Shown one piece after another: positions 33,858 through 42,171 of a stretch of DNA of 64,000 bases; the stretch's first letter is position 1; the number at the start of each line of letters is the position of its first letter. The translations under genes and the position numbers were made by a program. The stretch is from positions 1,426,001 through 1,490,000 of the forward strand of contig NZ_CP014141.1 in the NCBI RefSeq assembly GCF_001535545.1, written 5' to 3'. Under the pieces are notes generated by a model. That model was not told the origin of the DNA. It worked only from the letters and a program-made list of their open reading frames with translations, and did not search any database. Source of the stretch: Thermus parvatiensis (GTDB lineage: Bacteria; Deinococcota; Deinococci; Deinococcales; Thermaceae).

Positions 33858-35517
33858 TACTCCACCACCCTAAAGCCCAAAGCCTCGGCCCGCTCCACGA
33901 AGAACTGGATGTTCTCCGCCCTGACCTCCCCCCCGAGGCTTTTCCGGTCAAAGGCCTCCTCCGCCGCCAGGATCATGGTCTCGGCAAGGCAGGCGGGGAC
34001 CTGGTCGGGGGCGCCGAAGTGGAGGTCCAGGGTGGCCCTCGCCTCCCCGGGAAGCCGCACCACCCCCCCGGGGATGACCCGCACCCCGGGCACCTCCCTG
34101 ACGGAGGGGTGGACGTCGGGGGGACGCCCTCGTCGTAGATCCAGGCCCCGGGCTTCACGTGCTCGGGGTAGATCACGGGGTTGGGGTCGCTGGTGGCGGT
34201 GAAGACGAGGTCCGCCTCCCGGATGGCGGCGACCTCCGTGGTCGCCACCAGCTCGGGGGCCTCCCCCTTTCTTTCCAGGTTCTTCCTGAGGCTTTCCGCC
34301 GCCCGCTCAAGCCTTTCCAGGTCCCGCCCCACCAGGATGAGCCGCCCCACGTAGGGGGCGATCTGGCGGGCGATGCCGAAGGCCACCACCCCGTTCGCCC
34401 CCACCACGGCCGCCGTGACGGCCTTCAGGTCCTTGCCGCTTTGGGCGAAGTGGGCGAGGATCCTGGGGATGGCCGCGCGGACGGTGCCCGCGGTGTAGGC
34501 CCCGCCGTTCGTCACCTCAATGCCCGGCACGGCCTCCTGCACCCTCTTCCCCTTCTCCCCCACCACGCTCCAGAAGGCCCCGAGGCCCACCACCGTGGCC
34601 CCGAGCTCCTTGGCGAGCCTTGCCCCCTGGATGGCCCGCCGCACGGCGAGCTCCGGCTTGGCCTTGATCTGGTGGGGCAAAAGGGGGGCGGAGAGGAGGT
34701 GGCAGAGGACCTCCCGCCCGTCCGCCGTCCGCACCCCCCGCACCTCCCCCACCTTCATGGGGCGGAAGCGCTCGGCGAGGCGCTCTATCCACTCCTGCCT
34801 GAGGAGGCCCAGGCGCACCAGGGGCCTGAGCCAGCGGAAGCGGGGGCTTTGCCAGAAGTCCTCCAGGGTCAGGGGGTGGATGAGGAAGGCGCAGACCACC
34901 TGCTTCTCCGAGGGGAGGGGCAGGGGGTCGCCGAGCTTGGGCTCCGTGCCCTCGAGGATCCGCCCCAGGTTCTCCTTGTAGCGCCAGAGGGCGAGGAGAA
35001 GAAGGGCAAAGGCGAGGAACTTTTCCCCAAGGCCAAACCCCCCGAAGAGCACCACCCCCAAAAGCCCCAGGGGAAGCCCCAAGGCGGCCAAGGAGGCGTA
35101 GCCGGTGAGGGCGTAGAGGACGAGCCCCAAGGCCACGGGGACAAGGCCCAGGGCGGGGGGGAGGGGAAGGCCCGCCAGCACCCCCAGAAGCACCCCCGCC
35201 CCCTTGGCCCTTAGGGGCCAGGGGTCCCGGAAGAAGAGGGGGTAGAGGTGGCCCAGGTAGACCGCCACCCCCAAGGCGAGAAGCCCGGCAAAGTCCAGCC
35301 CCAAGGCCCGCCCCAGGAGGAGGGGCAGGTAGCCCTTGAGGAAGTCCAGGAGGAAGGAGAGGAGGAGAAGGCCCAGGCCCAGGCGCCTCAGGGCGCTTTC
35401 CAGGCCCAGGGTGTAGGGGCTTGCCGTGCGCAGGTCCACCCCGCGCCGTTTGGCGAGCCAGTACCCCAAAGGCAACGCCCCCACGAGGTAGGCGAGGGGA
35501 AGAAGAAGCGCGGTCAT
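33857..35517 (-). CDS. fusion of a PlsY-like membrane domain and an acyl-ACP-reductase (AAR)-like domain, one base missing
   Basis: The protein has 553 residues after adding a base to run 34118-34123. Residues 1-196 form a multi-pass domain like glycerol-3-phosphate acyltransferase PlsY: GALPLGYWLAKRRG, then GHLYPLFFR...KGAGVLLG, then WRYKENLGRILEGTEPKLG. The catalytic GSGNxGATN loop is replaced by RTASPYTLGLES. Residues 207-553 align along their length with cyanobacterial long-chain acyl-ACP reductase: FLIHPLTLEDF, GLGAFWSVVGEKGKR...TNGGAYTAG, the Rossmann loop VVGANGVVAFG, and PGGVVRL...ACLAETMILAAEE. The cysteine that forms the acyl-enzyme in AAR (GGVVEHC) is not present. Upstream gene overlap is ATGA; mqnB follows with TAGTG. 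The function is unknown; acyl-group reduction or transfer at the membrane is inferred. Confidence 0.8.
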
Positions 35518-35978
35518 CGCAGGTAGTTTAGCCCGGCCACCGCCCCCCCCGTGAGGAGGAAGACGATGAGGCCCGCCGCCAGCACCCCCAAGGAGATGGC
35601 AAGGAGGGCGTAGCGCCGCCTAAGGCCTAGGACCACCGCCAGCACCGCCCCGCTCCAGGCCCCGGTGCCGGGAAGGGGCAGGGCCACGAAGACAAAGAGG
35701 CCCAAAGCCCCAAGCCTTTGCACCTGCTCCTCTCCCCGAAGGCGCACCCGGGCCTCGAGGGCCTCCCAAGCCCGGGCCAGAAGGGGCACCCGGGTGAGGA
35801 GCCCCACCGCCCAGGGGAGGAACGCCATGGCCACGGGGGCCACCAGAAGGTTGCCGAGGAGGCTCAGCCAAAAGGCCTTGGCCAGGGGCATCCCCAGGGC
35901 CACGCCCAAGGGGATGGCTCCCCGGAGCTCCACCACCGGTAAGGCGGCCACCAGGATCACATAAAGCTCAGGCGGCAT
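35514..35978 (-). CDS. small multi-pass membrane protein, COG2426 / small multidrug-export family
   Basis: The protein has 154 residues and about four hydrophobic segments. The N-terminal ILVAALPVVELRGAIPLGVALGMPL is the family's P-x-x-E-x-RGAIP signature, and LPLPGTGAWSGAVLAVVLG is the second conserved motif. Despite the Pfam name (putative small multidrug export), transport has not been shown for most members. It is intact, and its stop overlaps the next start by ATGA. It is separated from rplT by a terminator, so it begins the operon with the PlsY/AAR fusion and mqnB. Confidence 0.85.
   Translation of the reverse strand: MPPELYVILVAALPVVELRGAIPLGVALGMPLAKAFWLSLLGNLLVAPVAMAFLPWAVGLLTRVPLLARAWEALEARVRLRGEEQVQRLGALGLFVFVALPLPGTGAWSGAVLAVVLGLRRRYALLAISLGVLAAGLIVFLLTGGAVAGLNYLR
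35525..35530 (-). promoter_or_regulatory. possible internal -10 box, leaderless type (PlsY/AAR fusion)
   Basis: TAAACT lies 7 bases before ATG 35517, inside the last codons of the upstream gene. This would allow separate transcription of the fusion. Confidence 0.35.
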
Positions 35979-35984
35979 AACGGG

Positions 35985-36032
35985 AAAAGCCCGCCGCCTT
36001 CTCCGCCGCGGGGCAGGAGAAAGACGGCGGGC
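35985..36032 (-). terminator. intrinsic terminator after rplT
   Basis: In the minus-strand RNA, arm GCCCGCCGTCTTTCTCC (36032-36016) pairs with GGAGAAGGCGGCGGGC (36004-35989), with one G-U pair and one bulge, and is followed by TTTT. It closes the infC-rpmI-rplT transcript. Confidence 0.8.
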
Positions 36033-36048
36033 GAAGCGCCAGCACCCT

Positions 36049-36405
36049 TCAGGCCCGGGCGGCCTTGGCCTTCTCCACCAGCTCAGCGAAAGCCTGGGGC
36101 TCCCGCACCGCCAGGTCGGCCAGCACCTTGCGGTCCAGCTCCACCCCCGCCTTCTTCAGGCCGTGGATGAAGCTGGAGTAGTTCAGCCCGTGCTGGCGGC
36201 AAGCGGCGTTGATCCGCACGATCCAGAGCCTGCGGAAGTCCCGCTTCCTGCGCTTGCGGTGGGCGTAGGCGTAGTTCCCCGCGGCAAACAGGGTCTCCCG
36301 GGCCTTGCGGAAGCTCTTGGAGCGCAGGCCCCAGTACCCCTTGGCCAGCTTCAGGATCTTCTTGTGCTTCCTGCGGCGGACGACACCGGTCTTGGCGCGC
36401 GGCAT
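36049..36405 (-). CDS. rplT: 50S ribosomal protein L20
   Basis: L20 is an early 23S rRNA-binding assembly protein. It has 118 residues, the standard length. The N-terminus [20 protein letters not shown] is the basic extension that threads into the r[18 protein letters not shown] and [20 protein letters not shown] are family motifs. It starts 11 bases after rpmI in the conserved infC-rpmI-rplT order. In other bacteria L20 autoregulates this operon. Confidence 0.98.
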   Translation of the reverse strand: MPRAKTGVVRRRKHKKILKLAKGYWGLRSKSFRKARETLFAAGNYAYAHRKRRKRDFRRLWIVRINAACRQHGLNYSSFIHGLKKAGVELDRKVLADLAVREPQAFAELVEKAKAARA

Positions 36406-36416
36406 CCTCTACCCCC

Positions 36417-36614
36417 TTACTCGTAGGGGAGGAGGAGCTTGATCCGCTCCGCCTCCGGCTTGGCCAGGACGAACTTCCGCCCCTTCTGGCGGATCTCCTT
36501 CCCAGACTTCTTCCGGTTGAGGTGCCGCTTCCCCGTCTTCATGGCCACGACCTTGCCCGAAGCGGTGATCTTGACCCGCTTCTTGGCGCCCTTGTGGGTC
36601 TTCATCTTCGGCAT
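36417..36614 (-). CDS. rpmI: 50S ribosomal protein L35
   Basis: L35 has 65 residues, starting [21 protein letters not shown], the family's opening. [12 protein letters not shown] follows. ATG 36614 is preferred over GTG 36620 because it gives the family N-terminus and has GGAGGAG 7-12 bases upstream. It lies 92 bases after infC, and that gap holds a possible promoter and two small hairpins. Confidence 0.98.
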   Translation of the reverse strand: MPKMKTHKGAKKRVKITASGKVVAMKTGKRHLNRKKSGKEIRQKGRKFVLAKPEAERIKLLLPYE

Positions 36615-36706
36615 ATCCACTCCTCCGCTCTGGGAAGCGCCCCCGAAAGGGGGTCTTGGGTGCTCCCCAAAGCCCCCCCACTATACCAAAGGCCCCTAGG
36701 AGGGGT
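36615..36706 (-). promoter_or_regulatory. rpmI leader with internal -10 box and hairpins
   Basis: Reading toward rpmI, CCCC-TCCTA-GGGG followed by CCTTTGG lies just after the infC stop (a weak terminator or attenuator). TATAGT follows at 36680-36685, and then CCCCC-TTTC-GGGGG flanked by a further GGGAGC/GCTTCCC pairing. An L20-responsive leader is possible but cannot be shown from sequence. Confidence 0.35.
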
Positions 36707-37221
36707 CTAGGCGGAGACCTTCACCGGGGCGAGAAGCATGTTCATGTCCCGGCCCAGCATCTCGGGTTTCATCTCCACCACGGCCAAGTCCTTGAGGTCC
36801 TCGGCCACGCGGTTGAGGATCCTCTCCCGAGCTCGGGGTGGGCCACCTCCCGTCCCCGGAACATGATGGTCACCTTGACCTTGTGGCCCTCCTGCAGGAA
36901 GCGCTTGATATGGCCCAGCTTGGTCTGATAGTCGTGCTCGTCAATCTTCACCCGGAACTTGATGGACTTGACCTCGGTGCGCTTAGCCTTCTTCCGGGCC
37001 TCCTTCTCCGCCATCTGCTGCTCGTAGCGCCACTTGGAGTAGTCCATGATCCGGGCCACGGGCGGATCGGCGTTGGGGCCCACCAGGACCAGGTCCAGGT
37101 CCTGCTCCTGGGCCAAGCGCAGGGCCTCCCGGGTGTCCATGATGCCGAGCTGCTTGCCGTCGGGACCGACGACGCGAACCTGTTTGGCGCGTATGCGTTC
37201 GTTGGTCAGGTACTCCTTTAT
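36707..37221 (-). CDS. infC: translation initiation factor IF-3 starting at an AUA codon, one base missing
   Basis: IF-3 binds the 30S subunit and enforces start-codon fidelity. It has 171 residues, the T. thermophilus length. The N-domain starts KEYLTNERIRAKQVRVVGPDG, with LRLAQEQDLDLVLV next. The C-domain has EVKSIKFRVKIDEHDYQTKLGHIKRFLQEGHKVKVTIMFRGRE. Run 36826-36828 lacks a base. The codon before the conserved KEYLTNE is ATA (37221-37219), itself preceded by an in-frame TAG. A perfect GGAGGTGAT ribosome-binding site lies 4 bases upstream. AUA is thus the only sensible start, fitting the known use of IF3-discriminated start codons (AUU in E. coli) for infC autoregulation. Confidence 0.92.
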
Positions 37222-37235
37222 CTACATCACCTCCC

Positions 37236-37272
37236 AGCCCGCTCCGTTCCTCGGTCAAAGGGTTTGCGGGCT
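37236..37272 (-). promoter_or_regulatory. leader hairpin just upstream of the infC ribosome-binding site
   Basis: AGCCCGC and GCGGGCT (37236-37242 and 37266-37272) form a perfect 7-bp stem around 23 bases, ending directly before GGGAGGTGAT. It could host autoregulation by IF3 or L20. Confidence 0.4.
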
Positions 37273-37279
37273 AAGGTGA

Positions 37280-37308
37280 AGTCTAGCAAGAAACCCCCTC
37301 GGCTACAA
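37280..37308 (-). promoter_or_regulatory. infC promoter (-35 TTGTAG, 17 bp, -10 TAGACT)
   Basis: TTGTAG (37308-37303) and TAGACT (37285-37280) are separated by 17 bp, a good vegetative promoter. Its -35 element coincides with the -10 box of the divergent enoyl-CoA hydratase gene. Confidence 0.65.
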
Positions 37309-37309
37309 T
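37304..37309 (+). promoter_or_regulatory. -10 box, leaderless type (enoyl-CoA hydratase)
   Basis: TACAAT lies 6 bases before ATG 37316. Confidence 0.55.
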
Positions 37310-37315
37310 GGGGCC

Positions 37316-38075
37316 ATGGTCCAGGTAGAAAAAGGCCGCGTGGCCGTGGTCTTTCTTAACGACCCGGAAAGGCGCAACCCCCTCTCCCCGGAGATGGCCT
37401 TAAGCCTCCTCCAGGCCCTGGACGACCTGGAGGCCGACCCTGGGGTGCGGGCGGTGGTCCTCACGGGAAGGGGCAAGGCCTTTAGCGCCGGGGCGGACCT
37501 CGCCTTCTTGGAAAGGGTCACGGAGCTCGGCGCCGAGGAGAACTACCGCCACTCCCTCTCCCTCATGCGCCTCTTCCACCGCGTCTACACCTACCCCAAG
37601 CCCACGGTGGCCGCGGTGAACGGCCCGGCGGTGGCCGGGGGGCGGGGCTCGCCCTGGCTTGCGACCTGGTGGTCATGGACGAGGAGGCGCGGCTCGGCTA
37701 CACCGAGGTGAAGATCGGCTTCGTGGCCGCCTTGGTCTCGGTGATCCTGGTGCGGGCCGTGGGGGAGAAGGCCGCCAAGGACCTCCTCCTCACGGGGAGG
37801 CTCGTGGGGGCAGAGGAGGCCAAGGCCCTGGGCCTGGCAAACCGCATCGCCCCCCCGGAAAAGCCCTGGAGGAGGCGAAGGCCTTAGCGGAGGAGGTGGC
37901 GAAGAACGCCCCCACCTCCCTCCGCCTCACCAAGGAGCTCCTCCTCTCCTTGCCGGGGATGGGCCTCGAGGACGGCTTCCGCCTCGCCGCCTTGGCCAAC
38001 GCCTGGGTGCGGGAGACCGGGGACCTGAGGGAGGGGATCCGGGCCTTCTTTGAGAAGCGGCCGCCCAGGTTCTGA
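37316..38075 (+). CDS. enoyl-CoA hydratase/isomerase family protein, two single-base breaks
   Basis: This crotonase-fold protein has 253 residues and probably hydrates 2-enoyl-CoA in fatty-acid degradation. The oxyanion-hole segments are GKAFSAGADLAFLE and VNGPAVAGGAGLALACDLVV. The latter appears only after adding a base to run 37637-37642. EARLGYTEVKIGFVAALVS carries the usual catalytic Glu position, and the C-terminal FFEKRPPRF ends like other family members. A second base is missing at 37863 (AGG read as AG). The exact acyl substrate cannot be assigned. Confidence 0.88.
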
Positions 38076-38076
38076 G

Positions 38077-38082
38077 TAGACT
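38077..38082 (+). promoter_or_regulatory. -10 box, leaderless type (glnS)
   Basis: TAGACT, directly after the preceding stop, is 6 bases before ATG 38089. Confidence 0.5.
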
Positions 38083-38088
38083 CTCCTT

Positions 38089-39735
38089 ATGGGCCTTGTC
38101 CCCGAGTGCTTCATCACCGAGATCGTGGAACGGGACCTCAAGGAGGGGAAGTACGCCAAGCTCGTCACCCGCTTTCCCCCGGAGCCCAACGGCTACCTCC
38201 ACATCGGCCACGCCCGGAGCCTCGTCTTGAACTTCGGCCTCGCCCTGGACTACGGCGGGGAGTGCAACCTGCGCTTTGACGACACCAACCCCGAGACGGA
38301 GAAGGAGGAGTACGCCCGGGCCATTGAGGAGGACGTGCGCTGGCTGGGCTTCACGCCCACCCGGGTCCTCTACGCCTCGGACTACTTTGAGACCATGTAC
38401 CAGTGCGCCCTGGTCCTCATTGAGGAGGGCAAGGCCTACGTGGACGACCTCCCCGAGGAGGAGATGAGCGCCCTAAGGGCCCAGGGGAAGCCGAGCCCCT
38501 ACCGGGCGCGGAGCGTGGAGGAGAACCTGGAGCTCTTTGAGAGGATGCGCCGGGGGGAGTTCCCCACGGGAAGCCGGGTCTTGAGGGCCAAGATTGACCC
38601 CGCCCACCCCAACTTCAAGCTCCGCGACCCCGTGCTCTACCGCATCGTCCACGCCCCCCACTACCACGTTGGGGACAAGTGGGTGGTCTACCCCATGTAC
38701 GACTTCGCCCACCCCCTGGAGGACTTCATTGAGGGGGTCACCCACTCCCTCTGCACCCTGGAGTTTGAGAACAACCGCGCCGTCTACGACTGGGTCATTG
38801 AGAACCTCAAGGGGAAGTGCGGGCTTCCCACCTCCCCTAGGCCCCACCAGTACGAGTTCGCCCGGCTGGACCTAAGCCACACCGTGCTCTCCAAGAGGAA
38901 GCTCATCAGGCTGGTGGAAGGGGGGTACGTCTCGGGCTGGGACGACCCCAGGCTCCCCACCCTGAGGGGCCTGAGGCGGAGGGGGGTGAGGCCCGAGGCC
39001 ATCGTGGAGTTCGTGCGCAAGACGGGGATCTCCCGCAACGAGGCCCAGATTGAGATGGACCTCTTTGAGGAGGTGGTGCGGGACGACCTGAACCCCATCG
39101 CCCCCAGGGTCTTGGGCGTGGTGGAGCCCCTGAAGGTGGTCCTCACCAACTACGAGGGGGAGGAGTGGCTCGAGGCCCCCTACTGGCCCCGGGACATCCC
39201 CAAGGAGGGAAGCCGGCCCCTCCCCTTCTCCCCGGAGCTCTACATTGAGCGCACGGACTTCAGCCTCAACCCCCCTAAAGGTTGGAAGCGCCTCGCCCCG
39301 GGGCAGAGGGTGCGCCTGAGGCACGCCTACGTCCTAGAGCTGGAGGACGTGGTGGAGGAGGGAGGCGAGGTGAGGCTCCTCAAGGCCCGGATCGTCCCCG
39401 GCACCCTGGGGGCGAACCCCGAGGACGGGGTCAGGCCCAAGGGGGTGATCCACTGGGTCTCCGCCCGCCACGCCCTCCCCGTGGAGTTCCGGCTCTACGG
39501 CAGGCTCTTCCGCACCAAGGACCCGGAGGAGGGCGGGGACTTCCTGCAAAACCTCAACCCCGAGGCCCTCGTGGTGAAGCGGGGCTTCGTTGAGCCGAGC
39601 GTGGCCCAGGGCCCCAAGGACACCCGCTACCAGCTGGAGCGGCTTGGCTACTTCTGGCAAGACCCCGTGGACTCGAGGCCCGAGGCCCTGGTGATGAACC
39701 GCATCGTGCCCCTGAAGGAGGGCTACAAGGCCTAA
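38089..39735 (+). CDS. glnS: glutaminyl-tRNA synthetase
   Basis: GlnRS charges tRNA(Gln) with glutamine. It has 548 residues and is intact. The class I HIGH motif is LHIGHARS (HIGH at 38-41) and the KMSKS equivalent is VLSKRKL. GlnRS-specific RFDDTNPE, YASDYFETMY, VYPMYDFAHPLEDFIEGVTHSLCTLEFE and the beta-barrel anticodon domain are present. With GlnRS, the GatCAB subunit encoded at 9.6-11 kb is needed mainly for Asn-tRNA. The 3' end overlaps the next minus-strand gene by 4 bases. Confidence 0.96.
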   Translation: MGLVPECFITEIVERDLKEGKYAKLVTRFPPEPNGYLHIGHARSLVLNFGLALDYGGECNLRFDDTNPETEKEEYARAIEEDVRWLGFTPTRVLYASDYFETMYQCALVLIEEGKAYVDDLPEEEMSALRAQGKPSPYRARSVEENLELFERMRRGEFPTGSRVLRAKIDPAHPNFKLRDPVLYRIVHAPHYHVGDKWVVYPMYDFAHPLEDFIEGVTHSLCTLEFENNRAVYDWVIENLKGKCGLPTSPRPHQYEFARLDLSHTVLSKRKLIRLVEGGYVSGWDDPRLPTLRGLRRRGVRPEAIVEFVRKTGISRNEAQIEMDLFEEVVRDDLNPIAPRVLGVVEPLKVVLTNYEGEEWLEAPYWPRDIPKEGSRPLPFSPELYIERTDFSLNPPKGWKRLAPGQRVRLRHAYVLELEDVVEEGGEVRLLKARIVPGTLGANPEDGVRPKGVIHWVSARHALPVEFRLYGRLFRTKDPEEGGDFLQNLNPEALVVKRGFVEPSVAQGPKDTRYQLERLGYFWQDPVDSRPEALVMNRIVPLKEGYKA

Positions 39736-40160
39736 AGCCCTACGCTCACGCCCACGGCCAGGCCCACGCCGAAGGACTGGACCGGGGTCAGGTAGTAGAC
39801 GGGCTGGGCCTCCAGGTAGACCCCAAGGAGGGGCAGGGGGAGGTTGAGCCAGGTGCCCAAGACCGCCCGCACGCCCCTCTGCCCCCGCCCCTCCTGGGGG
39901 AAGGTGAGGGCAGGCCCCGTGCCGTAGAAGCCTCCAAGGCCCACGTAAAGGTCGGTGAGGGGCACCTTGAGGAGGAGGTCCACCCCACCCCCCATGGCCT
40001 CGAGGCCCACCCCCCCGTAGGCCCGCCCGTCCAAGAGAAGGGGGACGAGGGGGAAGCGCACCCCCCCTTGTAGGCCGAAGGGGCTACCTACGCTGACCTC
40101 GGCCCGCTGGGCCACGCCGAAGGCCAAGACCAAAAGAAGCGCCGCCAAAAGCCTACGCAC
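39732..40160 (-). CDS. small exported protein, probably beta-barrel-like, unknown function
   Basis: The protein has 142 residues. A signal peptide (MRRLLAALLLVLAFGVAQ) is followed by alternating hydrophobic/glycine strands (VSVGSPFGLQGGVRFPLV, GVGLEAMGGGVDLLLKV, LYVGLGGFYG, SFGVGLAVGVSVGL), the look of a small outer-membrane barrel or periplasmic beta protein. I do not know the family. GTG 40160 starts 8 bases before the end of the upstream 103-residue gene, so the two are co-translated. Confidence 0.6.
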   Translation of the reverse strand: MRRLLAALLLVLAFGVAQRAEVSVGSPFGLQGGVRFPLVPLLLDGRAYGGVGLEAMGGGVDLLLKVPLTDLYVGLGGFYGTGPALTFPQEGRGQRGVRAVLGTWLNLPLPLLGVYLEAQPVYYLTPVQSFGVGLAVGVSVGL

Positions 40161-40464
40161 GCCGCACCTCCTCTAGAAGGTCCTTCACCCTAGCCACCTG
40201 CGCCCGGTGGGTCCCGGGGCGGTAGTCCACCATGACCGCCTCCACCTGGAGCATCCCAAGAGCCCGGAGGAAGGCCTCCTTCAGGGCCCGGCTCTCCAAG
40301 GCGCTCACCCGCATCCCCAGGTGGAGGTGGTGGGCCAGGAAGGCCTCGGCCAGCTCCCGGCTCGTCCAGATCCCGGAAAGCCTCTCCCCCAAAGCCTCCA
40401 CGACCAGGTGCTCCCCCGGGTCTCCCTCCAAAACGTACCACGTCCCGGAAAGGTCGGGCGCCAC
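40153..40464 (-). CDS. uncharacterised 103-residue protein (possibly DUF3234)
   Basis: This is a soluble alpha/beta protein with no signal peptide: GTWYVLEGDPGEHLVVEAL, RELAEAFLAHHLHLGMRVSALES, then VEAVMVDYRPGTHRAQVARV. I believe it is the HB8 TTHA0547 protein, from which DUF3234 was named, but this is memory rather than a search. The start is GTG 40464, 6 bases after TATTAT. Gene order and overlap couple it to the small exported protein; it is divergent from tlyA. Confidence 0.65.
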   Translation of the reverse strand: MAPDLSGTWYVLEGDPGEHLVVEALGERLSGIWTSRELAEAFLAHHLHLGMRVSALESRALKEAFLRALGMLQVEAVMVDYRPGTHRAQVARVKDLLEEVRRA

Positions 40465-40469
40465 CCGCT

Positions 40470-40476
40470 CATAATA
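40470..40476. promoter_or_regulatory. shared divergent -10 boxes (103-residue protein and tlyA)
   Basis: Minus-strand TATTAT (40476-40471) is 6 bases from GTG 40464. Plus-strand CATAAT (40470-40475) is 6 bases from GTG 40482. The boxes overlap by five base pairs in a 17-bp intergenic space. Confidence 0.55.
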
Positions 40477-40481
40477 CCCTC

Positions 40482-41189
40482 GTGCGCCTGGACCGCTACC
40501 TGGTGGAACGGGGCCTGGTGGAAAGCCGGGAGAAGGCCAAGCGCCTGATCCAGGAGGGCAAGGTGCGGGTGGGAGGAAGGGTGGTGCAAAAGCCCGCCTA
40601 TCCCGTTCCCGAGGGGACGGAGGTGGAGCTTTTAGAGGAGGAGCGCTACGTGGGCCGGGGGGCCTACAAGCTCCTCGGGGCCCTGGAGGCCTTCCCCGTG
40701 GAGCCCCGGGGCAAGGTCTCCGCCGACCTCGGGGCGAGCACCGGGGGGTTCACGCAGGTCCTTTTGGAGCGGGGGGCGAGGCGGGTCTACGCCGTGGACG
40801 TGGGCAAGGGCCAGCTCCACCCCCGCCTCCGGGAAGATCCCCGGGTGGTGGCCCTGGAGGAACAGGACGCCCGCACCCTGGTCCTGCCCGAGCCCGTGGA
40901 TCTCGTGGTGATGGACGTTTCCTTCATCTCCTCCACCCTCCTCCTCCCCAAGGTCCTGGAGCTCCTCAAGCCCCAAGGGGAGGCCCTGGTCCTGGTGAAG
41001 CCCCAGTTTGAGCTGGGGCCAAAGGCCCACAAGGGGGTGGTGCGGGAGGAGGCGAAGCGGCGGGAGGCCCTAAAACGGGTGCGGGAAAAGGCCCTAGAGC
41101 TTGGCTTCCAGGTCCTGGGGGAAAAGGAAAGCCCCCTCCCGGGCAAGGAGGGGAACCTGGAGTATTGGCTTTGGCTCAGGCGCCCTTAA
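40482..41189 (+). CDS. tlyA: TlyA-type rRNA 2'-O-methyltransferase with S4 domain
   Basis: The protein has 235 residues. Residues 1-60 are an S4 RNA-binding domain ([31 protein letters not shown]). Residues 62-235 form an RrmJ-like methyltransferase with SAM motif [19 protein letters not shown] and [17 protein letters not shown]. TlyA enzymes 2'-O-methylate cytidines in 16S and/or 23S rRNA, and their loss gives capreomycin resistance in mycobacteria. It is intact. The start is GTG 40482. The end overlaps the convergent asd by 14 bases. Confidence 0.92.
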   Translation: MRLDRYLVERGLVESREKAKRLIQEGKVRVGGRVVQKPAYPVPEGTEVELLEEERYVGRGAYKLLGALEAFPVEPRGKVSADLGASTGGFTQVLLERGARRVYAVDVGKGQLHPRLREDPRVVALEEQDARTLVLPEPVDLVVMDVSFISSTLLLPKVLELLKPQGEALVLVKPQFELGPKAHKGVVREEAKRREALKRVREKALELGFQVLGEKESPLPGKEGNLEYWLWLRRP

Positions 41190-42171
41190 GCCACTCCTCG
41201 GCGATCTGCACGGCGTTTAAGGCGGCTCCCTTCAAGAGCTGGTCCCCCACCACGAAGAAGTCCAGGCCGTTCTCAAAGGCGAGGCTTTTCCGGATCCTCC
41301 CCACCTCCACGTCCCACTTGCCGCTCGCGGTGAGGGGCATGGGGTAGCGCTTGGCCTCGGGCTCGTCCACCACCTCCACCCCCGGGGCCTCCTTGAGGAC
41401 CTCCCGGGCTGCCTCCGGGGTCACGGGGCGGGCAAACTCCACGCTCACCGCCTCGGCGTGGGCCCTAAGCGTAGGCACCCGCACCGCCGTGGCGCTGATC
41501 TTTATGGACTCATCCCCGAAGATTTTGTGGGTTTCCCACACCACCTTCATCTCCTCCCGGGTGTAGCCGTTTTCCTGGAAAGCATCTATGTGGGGCACCA
41601 CGTTGAAGGGGAGGGGATGGGCGAAGACCTCGGCCTTAGGGGTCTCCCCGTGGAGGAAGCGGTGGGTCTCGTGCAAAAGCTCCTCCATGCCCTTGGCCCC
41701 GGCCCCGGAGGCCGCCTGGTAGGTGGCCACGATGACCCGCTTGGCATGGAAGGCCCGGTGCAGGGGCCAAAGGGCCATGGCCAGGATGGCGGTGGTGCAG
41801 TTGGGGTTGGCGATGATGCCCCGGTGGGTGAAGATCTTCTCCCGGTTCACCTCGGGCACCACCAGGGGCACCCAGGGCTCGTAGCGAAAGGCGCTGGAGT
41901 TGTCCACCACCAAGGCCCCCCCTTCCGCCCAAACAGGCGCCAGGGCCTTGGAAAGCGCTCCCCCGGCGCTTGCCAGGACCAGGTCCACGGGCAAAGGGCC
42001 TTCGGGAAGGGGCTCCACGGGAATCTCCTCTCCCCTAAAGGAAAGCCGCTTCCCGGCGGAGCGGGGGGAGGCGTAGAGCCTAAGCTCGCTTAGAGGGAAG
42101 TTACGGGCCTCGAGGACCTTGAGGATCTCCTGCCCCACGGCCCCCGTGGCCCCCACCACGGCTACCCTCAT
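41176..42171 (-). CDS. asd: aspartate-semialdehyde dehydrogenase
   Basis: Asd reduces aspartyl phosphate to aspartate semialdehyde, the branch point to Lys/Thr/Met. It has 331 residues and is intact. The NADP loop is [13 protein letters not shown]. The nucleophilic Cys lies in [35 protein letters not shown] and [17 protein letters not shown] (catalytic His) follow. ATG 42171 overlaps the upstream small ORF by ATGA. Aspartate kinase (ask, 53-54 kb) makes its substrate but is not in the same operon. Confidence 0.96.
   Translation of the reverse strand: MRVAVVGATGAVGQEILKVLEARNFPLSELRLYASPRSAGKRLSFRGEEIPVEPLPEGPLPVDLVLASAGGALSKALAPVWAEGGALVVDNSSAFRYEPWVPLVVPEVNREKIFTHRGIIANPNCTTAILAMALWPLHRAFHAKRVIVATYQAASGAGAKGMEELLHETHRFLHGETPKAEVFAHPLPFNVVPHIDAFQENGYTREEMKVVWETHKIFGDESIKISATAVRVPTLRAHAEAVSVEFARPVTPEAAREVLKEAPGVEVVDEPEAKRYPMPLTASGKWDVEVGRIRKSLAFENGLDFFVVGDQLLKGAALNAVQIAEEWLKGA

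Noticed and set aside
35985..36032. Leader regulatory element for the small membrane protein gene
   Set aside because: The stem followed by TTTT fits a terminator of rplT better than a 5' element of the next gene.
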